A stretch of 64,000 nucleotides of DNA, taken from Fidelibacterota bacterium. GTDB lineage: Bacteria > Fidelibacterota > Marinisomatia > SCGC-AAA003-L08 > TS1B11. Below are positions 17,775 to 25,262 of the stretch, one piece after another. The stretch is from assembly GCA_004124875.1 (NCBI GenBank), contig SCKJ01000001.1:372001-436000 (forward strand), in the 5' to 3' direction. A model generated the notes under the pieces. It saw only the letters and a list, made by a program, of their open reading frames with translations, was not told the origin of the DNA and did not search any database. Both the position numbers and the translations under genes were made by a program. The first letter of the stretch is position 1. Each line of letters begins with the position of its first letter.

Positions 17775-19236
17775 CGATATGGCAGGCGGCATCATTCGCT
17801 CCATAGCCGGAGCAATACTGTTGATGGCGGTAACTGTGCCGCTCATCGGCCTGTCGCAGAACGCCGACCCCGAAGCCTCCGCGAGGGACGCCCTCTCGAG
17901 GCAGATCATGCCTCCCAGAGTCTACTCCATCAACGACAAGGGTGAGGTCATCAAAATTGATTTCCCCACTTTGCCTGTGTTGCCACAAATATATGCGCCG
18001 CAAGATGCGCTCGAGAGCGTTCCTGGCTACCTTCAGGATTTAGAAGAAAATTTGAGACTGCAGGAGTTGGAGCAATTTAATGTGGGGGCGCTACAGCATT
18101 TACAGGAGGCCTTGCAATTTGAAGCCCTTGAACAGCTGCAGCTCGATGCCCTTGATCTGGATCTGGATGCATTCGACCTTGAAATGCAGGTGTACGATCT
18201 GGAGCAGGGTCTACTTGATGACTGCGATTGCGGCCCGGTTGTCGTCGCCCCGGCAAGTATGGCACGCTCGGTTATGCGGGCAAAAAAAGCGCTTGTTACA
18301 GGGCAGGACCCCGATCTCTCCGTGCTGCCTGTTCCCAAAGATCCCAGAAGCAGGGTGAGAGGCCGGAACAACAGGGTGGTCGTCGCCCCGGCGCCATCTT
18401 CGGCGAGAACCAAGGAAGCCTACCAGGCGGCCTACAGCCTGATTCTGGATGAGAAATGGCGGGATGCGGGCGACGCGCTGCAGGCATTTATACAAAACAA
18501 CTACAAGAACCGCTATACGGACGATGCCACTTTCTGGTTCGCTTACTCGCTGGAAAAAATCGATGGCGCTTCCGAAAAGGTGTTTGATGCTTACTATGCC
18601 TTTGTGTCGCTCTATCCTTCGAGCAGCTGGGAAGATGACGCCAAGGCCAACCTGATCCGCCTGGGAATGGTGCTGGTCAAAAGCGACCGGAAGAACCGCT
18701 CTAAATATGAGCCTGTCATGGCAGCTCTGCGCAAAGATGATGACATCAAAGTGGCCATTTCAGCGCTTTACGGGCTGCGCCGCATCGGCGATGAAACCTC
18801 ATTGAAGGCCATCATCAGCATTTACGATGAAACTGCCAACGAGGAGCTGCGCAAAAACGTGGTCTCCACGCTGGCACGTTTTGACGGGGAGCTGGTGGTC
18901 GATAAGCTGGCTGAAATTGCTATTAATGACCCCAATGATGAGGTTCGCTCCACGGCGTTGCAAGCGCTGGGCCGTTCGGACCAGGCCAAAGCGGCTGTCG
19001 TCCTGAGGCAGCTGGCCACCACGGACGACGATCCCAAGGTTCGTTTGTCAGCCATCAAAGCCATCGGTAGAATGCGGGGGTCAAATGAGACGATCACGAT
19101 TACAATCAAGGCTCTGGAATCTATTGCCAAGACCGATGTCCACGTGAAAGTGCGCACCGAGGCGGTTTTGGCGTTGGGAAAAATCGGGACCTCTGAGGCC
19201 CAGGAAGCGCTGGTGCGGATATTGTCCGGGAATTAG
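17767..19236 (+). CDS. Secreted TPR/HEAT-repeat protein
   Basis: About 489 residues. The start is ATG 17767, with AAGGA at 17755-17759. A hydrophobic leader (IRSIAGAILLMAVTVPLIGL) suggests Sec export. A leucine/aspartate-rich amphipathic stretch follows at about 90-150 (EALEQLQLDALDLDLDAFDL). A TPR-like region (AYSLILDEKWRDAGDALQAF and DDATFWFAYSLEKI) resembles the helical repeats of YbgF/CpoB. The last 160 residues are HEAT repeats (DDIKVAISALYGLRRIGDET; DPNDEVRSTALQALGRS; DDPKVRLSAIKAIGRM; HVKVRTEAVLALGKIGTSEA). It should act as a periplasmic scaffold. It is encoded with an ECF sigma/anti-sigma pair and faces a second pair. Confidence 0.88.
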   Translation: MVNDMAGGIIRSIAGAILLMAVTVPLIGLSQNADPEASARDALSRQIMPPRVYSINDKGEVIKIDFPTLPVLPQIYAPQDALESVPGYLQDLEENLRLQELEQFNVGALQHLQEALQFEALEQLQLDALDLDLDAFDLEMQVYDLEQGLLDDCDCGPVVVAPASMARSVMRAKKALVTGQDPDLSVLPVPKDPRSRVRGRNNRVVVAPAPSSARTKEAYQAAYSLILDEKWRDAGDALQAFIQNNYKNRYTDDATFWFAYSLEKIDGASEKVFDAYYAFVSLYPSSSWEDDAKANLIRLGMVLVKSDRKNRSKYEPVMAALRKDDDIKVAISALYGLRRIGDETSLKAIISIYDETANEELRKNVVSTLARFDGELVVDKLAEIAINDPNDEVRSTALQALGRSDQAKAAVVLRQLATTDDDPKVRLSAIKAIGRMRGSNETITITIKALESIAKTDVHVKVRTEAVLALGKIGTSEAQEALVRILSGN

Positions 19237-19240
19237 CCGT

Positions 19241-19672
19241 CTAACTGCTGCGCAGGGAGGTCAGCAGACCGGCATCGCTCTGCTTACTGACGATGACCCA
19301 CAGGGAAAGGGCCAGCGACATCGCCATCAGGGCAATCAGGGCGCCGGTAAAGCCGAGGGGGACAGATTCTATCCAGGGTGATACCTGCCGCATGACCGTT
19401 TCGTAGAGGGCGTAACGGGCCGAGTGGACCAGTTCCAGGCCCCAGACGCCCAAGGTGTAGCTGGCGAGGCTGATCAGTCTCACCAACGACTGGCCCGACA
19501 TGAAGATCACCAACACCGATGCCGCAAGGACCACGGCTCCTGACCGCCATCGCAGGGCGGTAGTTTCGGCGGCAGGGATATCCAACAGCCGAGCCTCCAG
19601 GCCGGGCGGCATGGTCCGGCGGGATTGTTGGAACATCTGGCGCAGGTTGGTATCGTTCATCCGTTCATTCAT
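19241..19672 (-). CDS. Small two-TM protein, likely anti-sigma partner
   Basis: 143 residues. A short N-terminal cytoplasmic part (MNERMNDTNLRQMFQQSRRT) is followed by two hydrophobic helices (SGAVVLAASVLVIFMSG and FTGALIALMAMSLALSLWVI). There is no zinc-binding motif. It overlaps the stop of an ECF sigma gene by 4 bp (ATGA), which is the main reason to call it a membrane regulator of that sigma factor. Its stop is 5 bp from the convergent HEAT gene stop. The function is inferred from context only. Confidence 0.7.
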   Translation of the reverse strand: MNERMNDTNLRQMFQQSRRTMPPGLEARLLDIPAAETTALRWRSGAVVLAASVLVIFMSGQSLVRLISLASYTLGVWGLELVHSARYALYETVMRQVSPWIESVPLGFTGALIALMAMSLALSLWVIVSKQSDAGLLTSLRSS

Positions 19673-20223
19673 TCGTCAGGCTCATCGTTTCCCAGCAACC
19701 GGGCCAAGGCGGCTTTCCCGCGATGCAGGTGGGACTTGACCGTCCCCAACGGTTGCTCCATGATCTCGGCCACCTCTTCATACGACCGCTCCTGAAAGTA
19801 ATACAATGTCAGGGCCAAACGTTGGGAATATTGAAGTTTGGCTACCGCCTCGTGCAGCTGGTGATGTTCCCAATCGGCCATGGCCTCGATCTCCGGGGTG
19901 GGGGAGTCGTCGCGGAGCTGGCTCTCCTGCCTTTCCTCCAGGCGCTCAGGTTTGCGCTTTTTAAGCAGATCGTAGCAGACATTTTTTACGATGCGGTAGA
20001 GCCAGGTTGAGAGCTGGGCATCCCCTTTAAACCGCTTCAGGTTGCGGTAAACGCGCAGAAAGACCTCCTGCGAAGCATCCTGCGCCAGTATTTCGTCGTT
20101 CAATGTAAACAGGGCCGTGTTGTACACATTGTCTCCGTGTTCGGCAACCAATTTCCTGAAGGCCTCTTCTATGTGGCCCGCGCGATAAAGATCGAATATT
20201 GCGGCGTCGGAAGAGGGTGCCAT
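19669..20223 (-). CDS. RNA polymerase ECF sigma factor (RpoE-like)
   Basis: 184 residues. Region 2: EILAQDASQEVFLRVYRNLK and STWLYRIVKNVCYDLLKKRK. Region 4: RSYEEVAEIMEQPLGTVKSH, followed by LHRGKAALARLL, a standard ECF helix-turn-helix. It is coupled to the small membrane protein gene by a 4-bp overlap. The gene diverges from the DUF6249-like gene at 20371, and the 147-bp gap between them contains GGAACC at about 20332, which resembles the GGAAC -35 element of ECF promoters. This match is short and only suggestive. Confidence 0.94.
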   Translation of the reverse strand: MAPSSDAAIFDLYRAGHIEEAFRKLVAEHGDNVYNTALFTLNDEILAQDASQEVFLRVYRNLKRFKGDAQLSTWLYRIVKNVCYDLLKKRKPERLEERQESQLRDDSPTPEIEAMADWEHHQLHEAVAKLQYSQRLALTLYYFQERSYEEVAEIMEQPLGTVKSHLHRGKAALARLLGNDEPDE

Positions 20224-20370
20224 TTTACATCAGACCGATTAAAGCGCTAAATTGTTGCACAAGCCAGCTTGCCAATATCCGCACTGTGATGCAACATTTA
20301 CCTGTGCCACTCAGTCGTAAGGGTGAAATAGGAACCAATAACTCATGCGGAAAATGAGAAGGAACGTACC

Positions 20371-20721
20371 ATGGGAGACGATGCAATTCCCCTTTATTTG
20401 GGGTTATCCGCGATCACATTTACAGCAGGGCTGATTGCGTGGGCCCTGTTTCTGAACTACAGGAAGCGAGTATTGACTGGAAAGGAAGTCATGGCGGCTA
20501 TTGAGAAGGGGATCGACGTGCCGTTCGCCTCGCAGGCGCCCACCCTTAGTTATCGCAACCGGGGTATTGTGTGGATTGCCCTGGGGTTGGTGATGGTGCG
20601 GGTCCTCTGGGCCTTGACCGGTGAGTTTTCCGTGGCATCCGTGGGCCTGATTCCCATAGCTTATGGTGTCGCCAGTCTGTGGATAGCTTTGTCGGCGAAG
20701 CATAAAGATGGTGAAGGCTAA
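20371..20721 (+). CDS. Small membrane protein, DUF6249-like
   Basis: 116 residues preceded by AAGGAA at about 20360. Three hydrophobic segments (GLSAITFTAGLIAWALFL; IVWIALGLVMVRVLWAL; VGLIPIAYGVASLWIAL) flank a short loop, VMAAIEKGIDVP. The E-x-M-A-A-I-E-K-G-x-x-(I/V)-P loop after the first helix is the recognisable signature of DUF6249-type proteins, often encoded beside ECF sigma factors. The molecular role is not known. The end overlaps the convergent SDR gene by 4 bp. Confidence 0.75.
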   Translation: MGDDAIPLYLGLSAITFTAGLIAWALFLNYRKRVLTGKEVMAAIEKGIDVPFASQAPTLSYRNRGIVWIALGLVMVRVLWALTGEFSVASVGLIPIAYGVASLWIALSAKHKDGEG

Positions 20722-21494
20722 GTCGGCCGGACTTTTCTGCGGGCGATGCGGTCGATGAGCGACGGCAGGAAAGGCTTGATGAATTGACCGGCTTTGGCGA
20801 GGGGGGTCATGATCACTTCTCGTTTCCTTTTGCCGGCCGCCCGGACAATGATCCGCGCACAGGTTTCTACGGACATGCCGCTACGAATGGTCCCCTGCTC
20901 CCCGCCATAACGGATCAGGCCGGTCTTGACCAGTCCCGGACAGGCCATAGTGACGGTCACGCCACTGTCCAGCAGCTCAATTCTCAACGATTCAAAAAAA
21001 CCGTGCAGAGCATATTTTGACGCGGCATAACCGGTCAGTCCCGGCACTCCGGTTTTGCCGGCCAGGCTTGACACAACAACAATGGAGCCGCGTGATTCGA
21101 GGAGCTGCGGGAGGGCATAGTGGGTACAGTGGACCGAGCCCAAATAGTTGACGCGCATCAGCTGCTCGAAAATGTCCAGGTTGGCGATATGTTCAAACTC
21201 CTCGCGCATGGATATGCCGGCATTATTCACCAGAACGTCGATTCCGCCCAGGGCAGCCACGCTTGATTCCATAAGCGCGCGGCATTGCGACCTCACCGTC
21301 ACGTCGGTAACCACCGTAGTGGCCGCTCCGCCCAGTTGGCGGCACTCCTCCGCCACTGCCTTCAATTCCGGCTCCCTGCGGGCTGCCAGCACCAGACGAG
21401 CCCCCTGGGAAGCCATCTGCCGGGCCATTTCGGCGCCGATGCCACTTGAGGCCCCGGTGATCACAACCCTCTGCCCGGAAAAATGACCCGCCAC
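20718..21494 (-). CDS. SDR-family NAD(P)-dependent oxidoreductase
   Basis: 258 residues of the classical short-chain dehydrogenase fold. The cofactor loop is TGASSGIG (residues about 13-20), the structural motif NNAG follows at about 90, and the active site has S (VVSSLAG) and YAASK. An R-R pair after the second strand (AARREPEL) suggests NADP preference. The sequence most resembles the 11-beta-HSD/DHRS7-like branch, which acts on lipophilic carbonyls or 3-ketoacyl substrates; the true substrate is unknown. It sits 2 bp after the biotin carrier gene in the same direction, so it is likely in the same operon. Confidence 0.92.
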   Translation of the reverse strand: MAGHFSGQRVVITGASSGIGAEMARQMASQGARLVLAARREPELKAVAEECRQLGGAATTVVTDVTVRSQCRALMESSVAALGGIDVLVNNAGISMREEFEHIANLDIFEQLMRVNYLGSVHCTHYALPQLLESRGSIVVVSSLAGKTGVPGLTGYAASKYALHGFFESLRIELLDSGVTVTMACPGLVKTGLIRYGGEQGTIRSGMSVETCARIIVRAAGKRKREVIMTPLAKAGQFIKPFLPSLIDRIARRKVRPT

Positions 21495-21496
21495 GG

Positions 21497-22006
21497 CTAA
21501 GGCGTCCTTTCAATGACCAGCAACAGGGTCTCTTTTTCCACCGTATCTCCGGGTTTTACAAAGATTTGCCCAATCGTTCCAGCGAACGGGGCGGTCATTT
21601 CGTTTTCCATTTTCATCGCCTCCAGCACGATCACCGTGTCGCCTTTGGATACTGATTCGCCTGAGGCCACAGCCAGCGACGTCACGAGCCCCGGAATGGG
21701 GGCTCTGATCTCTCCGTGGTCCGAGGTTGCCACAATGCCGATACCGAGCCGCGCGACGGTCTGCTGAACCTCGCTACGCAGCTCCACCTGGTAGGTCTGC
21801 TCCCGCAGCAGCACCTGGTAGCCGTTCCTGCTGGGACGAATGGATAAATGGTGCGACTGCCCGTCAATGATCAGCGACCACGAATAGGGCGACAGTTGGA
21901 CCCCATCAACTTTCGTGTCGACACCATCAAGCCGTACTACGGGATGCTTGCCATCCGCGCGCAGGTCGAGGTCGATGGTGCGCTCGCCCACAGTGGCCTG
22001 AATCAT
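21497..22006 (-). CDS. Biotin carboxyl carrier protein of an acyl-CoA carboxylase
   Basis: About 169 residues from ATG 22006. The ATG shares one base with the biotin carboxylase stop (TGATG), and a GTG lies one codon earlier. The C-terminal 75 residues form a biotinyl domain (IRAPIPGLVTSLAVASGESV, then EAMKMENE with the biotinylated Lys at about 132). The N-terminal 95 residues are beta-rich and resemble the linking domain of propionyl-CoA carboxylase alpha chains or oxaloacetate decarboxylase subunits, not the Pro/Ala-rich linker of AccB. BirA at 9764 would modify it. Confidence 0.9.
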   Translation of the reverse strand: MIQATVGERTIDLDLRADGKHPVVRLDGVDTKVDGVQLSPYSWSLIIDGQSHHLSIRPSRNGYQVLLREQTYQVELRSEVQQTVARLGIGIVATSDHGEIRAPIPGLVTSLAVASGESVSKGDTVIVLEAMKMENEMTAPFAGTIGQIFVKPGDTVEKETLLLVIERTP

Positions 22007-23514
22007 CACCGCCTCATTTGCCTCCGCCGGCCCTCCGCCAGCCAGGCCGAGTCTCCGCCATCACCTTCGGGCCGGTTCATTCGCCGGGGTTTTTCATGAT
22101 CGCCAAACAGGGCCGCGCCCAGGGCCGCAACTTGTGGCAGATGGTCTTCCCGGGTGTTGCTGAACTGCTCCAGTTCTGCTTGGTGATCAGTAATAAAATG
22201 GGTGTTGTAGCGGCCGCTGGTAAATGCTTCGCTGTGCATCACTGCCCGGCAAAATGGGATGGTGGTGCGCAGCCCCACAATGCGCAGCTCTTCCAGGGCC
22301 CGGCTCATGCGGTTGATAGCCTCCTGCCGTGTGCGGCCCCAACTGCACAGTTTGCCCAGCAGAGGATCGTAGTGCGTAGTGATCTCCAGACCGGCCCGGA
22401 TGCCGTGGTCGAGGCGCACGCCCGGTCCGCCAGGCTCGGACAGTTCAACTATCGTGCCGATGGAGGGAGCAAAGCCGTCGAATCCGTCCTCGGCATAGAT
22501 GCGGCACTCGATGGCATGGCCGCGGGGCACGATATCATCGTGGCTGAATGGCAGCGGTTCCCCAGAGGCCACCTGTAGCTGCGCGGCGACCAGGTCGTAA
22601 CCGGTAACCATCTCGGTAATGGGGTGCTCTACCTGCAGCCGGGTATTCATCTCCAGGAAGTAAAAATTCCGCTCCTCATCAACCAGGAATTCGACGGTCC
22701 CGGCCCCGACGTAGCCGCACGCGCGGGCAATATTTTCCGCCGATTGCGCCAGCTGCACCCGCAGGGCGTCATGGATGAAGGGCGAGGGGGCCTCTTCCAC
22801 AATTTTCTGGTACCGCCGCTGAATGGAGCACTCCCGCTCCCCGAGGCTGACAATATTTCCATGCTGATCGGCGAAAATTTGCACCTCGATATGGTGTGGC
22901 CCATGAAGATATTTTTGCAGAAAGACCCGGTCATCGGCAAAAGCGTGCCCAGCCTCGGAGCGAGCGAGTTCAATAGCCTTGACCAGCTCATCCCTCTGGC
23001 GCACAATGCGCATGCCCTTGCCGCCGCCACCGCCCGCCGCCTTGACCAACACGGGGTATCCTATCTGGTCCGCCGCATCCAGAGCGGAGTCGAAATCCGT
23101 CACCGCATCATCAAGCCCTTCGAGAACCGTTGTCCCTGTGCGTACAGCCAATTTTCGCGCGGCCAGTTTGTCGCCCATCTGGGCCATGACTTTAGCAGGC
23201 GGACCGATCCAGGTCAGGCCCGCCGCCGTTACCTGATCGGCGAAATCTGCGTTTTCAGAGAGGAATCCGTAACCGGGATGGACGCCATCGCAACCGGATC
23301 GCACAGCGATATCAACGATAGCCTCTCCCCTGAGGTAAGATTCCGTGGCCGGTGGCGGGCCAATCTCAACGGCCTCATCGGCCATCAGCACATGGGGGGC
23401 GGTCCGGTCAGCCGTGGAGTAAATGGCCACCGTGGGGATGTCCATCTCGCGACAGGCGCGGATGATGCGCACGGCAATTTCGCCCCGGTTGGCAATAAGT
23501 ATTTTCTTCAGCAT
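22006..23514 (-). CDS. Biotin carboxylase subunit (acetyl/propionyl-CoA carboxylase)
   Basis: 502 residues. MLKKILIANRGEIAVRIIRA is the signature N-terminus. The ATP-grasp region contains VLVKAAGGGGGKGMRIV, and active-site blocks such as GERECSIQRRYQKIVEEAPS and EMNTRLQVEHPITEMVTGYD are intact. It carboxylates biotin on the carrier protein encoded next to it (1-3 bp coupling). The C-terminus carries about 50 extra residues (from about LEQFSNTREDHLPQV onward) beyond AccC, as in PCC alpha chains. The carboxyltransferase subunit is not in this window, so acetyl-CoA or propionyl-CoA specificity is unresolved. The mutase at 7927 favours propionyl-CoA. Confidence 0.93.
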   Translation of the reverse strand: MLKKILIANRGEIAVRIIRACREMDIPTVAIYSTADRTAPHVLMADEAVEIGPPPATESYLRGEAIVDIAVRSGCDGVHPGYGFLSENADFADQVTAAGLTWIGPPAKVMAQMGDKLAARKLAVRTGTTVLEGLDDAVTDFDSALDAADQIGYPVLVKAAGGGGGKGMRIVRQRDELVKAIELARSEAGHAFADDRVFLQKYLHGPHHIEVQIFADQHGNIVSLGERECSIQRRYQKIVEEAPSPFIHDALRVQLAQSAENIARACGYVGAGTVEFLVDEERNFYFLEMNTRLQVEHPITEMVTGYDLVAAQLQVASGEPLPFSHDDIVPRGHAIECRIYAEDGFDGFAPSIGTIVELSEPGGPGVRLDHGIRAGLEITTHYDPLLGKLCSWGRTRQEAINRMSRALEELRIVGLRTTIPFCRAVMHSEAFTSGRYNTHFITDHQAELEQFSNTREDHLPQVAALGAALFGDHEKPRRMNRPEGDGGDSAWLAEGRRRQMRR

Positions 23515-23594
23515 GGACCTGAGAGTTTAGGCAGATGATCGGCTCCGGACAAGGGAGCACAAGCAAATAGCCCTTCCCGGCCTGGCGGCGGGGT

Positions 23595-24467
23595 TTAACC
23601 GCCCAGCTCGTCCAGGACCTGTTTTTCCACCGCATCCCTGATGGCGCTGGTGCGGGGATATTCCCGGGGACCATAGCCCTCCCAGGTCACCGGGTAGATG
23701 CCGATGCCGGTGCTGGCGATAAAGGCTTCATCCATGTGGTTGGCCGCCTCGCGCGTAATGGGCGAGGTGTCGATAGTGAGGCCCTGCGCCGGTGCGAGCT
23801 CCAGCACAAGATCGCGGGTCACCCCCTGAAGGATACCCAGCGACAGGTCGGGCGTTCGCAGGATATCCCCGTCAATGAAAAAGATGTTCCTCACGGCGCA
23901 CTCGGTGATGACCCCCTCGCCATTGACAAACACCGGCTCAAAGGCTCCCTGGCGGTTGGCCTCACGTATCGCCAGCATATTCCATAGATAGGTCATCGAC
24001 TTGATGGCCGGCGACCTGCGGGCAACGGGGTAATCCGCTTCATTGGCGAAGATCACTTTCACCGGGAAGGCCGGCTCAGGCTGCGTATACCTCAGTCCGA
24101 TATATAAATTCGCCGGGCCTGAAAACTTGAACGGCGCGCCCGGCACTGTGCCCCGTGTCAGCATGAGCCGCAAAGTCGATTCGGTAAGGCGGTTGCGCAG
24201 GACCATCTCCTCCAGGAGGCCGATGAGTTCCTTTTCGCTCACCGGAAATTCGATTTCCAGAATCGCCATGCCTGCGCGCATCCGCTCCAGGTGCTTGTGG
24301 GGCCGGAACAGTTTGCCTGAGGAGACCAGCAGAGTTTCGAACAGGCCGTCACCATACCAGAAGCCGCTATCCATAAATGGTACGGTCGCTTCACTTTGCG
24401 GAATCCAGTTGCCGCCTGAATAGACAATGGGGTCGTCGGGGTTAAGCGGGGTGCGGTAGCTCATCAT
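23595..24467 (-). CDS. Class IV PLP-dependent aminotransferase
   Basis: 290 residues of the BCAT/D-amino acid transaminase/ADC lyase fold. The conserved GFWYGDGLFETLLVSSGKLF block, the PLP lysine in AIKSMTYLWNMLA, and the cofactor-binding segments EGVITECAVRNIFFIDGD and LSLGILQGVTRDLVLELA are all present. These features do not decide between branched-chain aminotransferase, D-alanine transaminase and aminodeoxychorismate lyase. The extended C-terminus (EAFIASTGIGIYPVTW) is aminotransferase-like. It stands between the carboxylase operon and the methyltransferase locus, all on the same strand. Confidence 0.9.
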   Translation of the reverse strand: MMSYRTPLNPDDPIVYSGGNWIPQSEATVPFMDSGFWYGDGLFETLLVSSGKLFRPHKHLERMRAGMAILEIEFPVSEKELIGLLEEMVLRNRLTESTLRLMLTRGTVPGAPFKFSGPANLYIGLRYTQPEPAFPVKVIFANEADYPVARRSPAIKSMTYLWNMLAIREANRQGAFEPVFVNGEGVITECAVRNIFFIDGDILRTPDLSLGILQGVTRDLVLELAPAQGLTIDTSPITREAANHMDEAFIASTGIGIYPVTWEGYGPREYPRTSAIRDAVEKQVLDELGG

Positions 24468-24520
24468 ATAAGGCTTGGTAGCCCCGAAAGTTACTGCGTC
24501 CGGGCCGGGTCGTAAGCAGG

Positions 24521-25240
24521 TTATGGCGCGGGATCGTTAAAGGTCGACCCCCTCTCCCATTCGACAGGCTCAAGCGCTGGCAGGGCGGGAGGCGACCACT
24601 TTAACCAGGTGCCCACAAAGGCAAAATAGTTCATGATGACATCTGAGTCCCAATCCGGATTAACGCGGATGCTATCGAGACGATCCTTGCGATCAAGAGC
24701 CAGCAGCCTTTTCAGGGGCGTGAGCAGTTGATCCTGGAGACGGCGCTCCAGCGTATTGGTGCCGATTTTGGCCAGCAGCCACTCCCAATCGTATCCCGGC
24801 AGCTCTTTGAGCCAGCGGGCAACCCGGTCAGGGTCAGCTTTTGACGACTGCCAGGTATCCCCAACTGACAGCAGCAGCAGCCTGGCCGTTAGCTCCCGCC
24901 GGACGGGGAGATCATGCAGCCACAGCAGGAACAGCGGCGTCGAAAAGGGAAAATTGCCCAACCGGCGACCCAGATCGTCAACCCAGTTTGGATTGAGATT
25001 CGCCGGCGACGCCTCGCCGTGGCGACTGATGCCAGGCAAGTATCTAGGGGCGGTCAGGTGAACGCCAACAACATCATCGACACCGATGGCCGGATCGATC
25101 CAGCTGTGGACACCGTCATCCAGCCCGGCCAGGGTCCAGCCCAGGTGGTGGTGCAACAGGGCCGCGCAGAGCAGTCCTTCCAAATCAGCGGAGACGATCA
25201 TGGCCGAGTCGCGCCGGGCCAGCCAGGGATGCAGCTTCAT
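24521..25240 (-). CDS. DHH-like protein coupled to a DNA methyltransferase, function unknown
   Basis: About 239 residues from ATG 25240. The frame is open to 25309, so a start inside the methyltransferase gene cannot be excluded. The N-terminus (AMIVSADLEGLLCAALLHHH, then GLDDG) resembles the first Asp motif of DHH phosphoesterases and closely parallels the opening of the true DHH protein at 62160 (GDLDGIVSAALL). The second region (ISRHGEASPANLNPNW) has a single His rather than a DHH triad. The rest is helical, with no known domain. It follows a DNA methyltransferase stop by 22 bp, so it may be a restriction or regulatory partner. The fold assignment is tentative. Confidence 0.6.
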   Translation of the reverse strand: MKLHPWLARRDSAMIVSADLEGLLCAALLHHHLGWTLAGLDDGVHSWIDPAIGVDDVVGVHLTAPRYLPGISRHGEASPANLNPNWVDDLGRRLGNFPFSTPLFLLWLHDLPVRRELTARLLLLSVGDTWQSSKADPDRVARWLKELPGYDWEWLLAKIGTNTLERRLQDQLLTPLKRLLALDRKDRLDSIRVNPDWDSDVIMNYFAFVGTWLKWSPPALPALEPVEWERGSTFNDPAP

Positions 25241-25262
25241 CAGTTCCGCGCGATGCACCGGC

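Noticed and set aside
22624-23538. 304-codon plus-strand frame over the biotin carboxylase
   Set aside because: Antisense shadow of a gene with all biotin carboxylase motifs.
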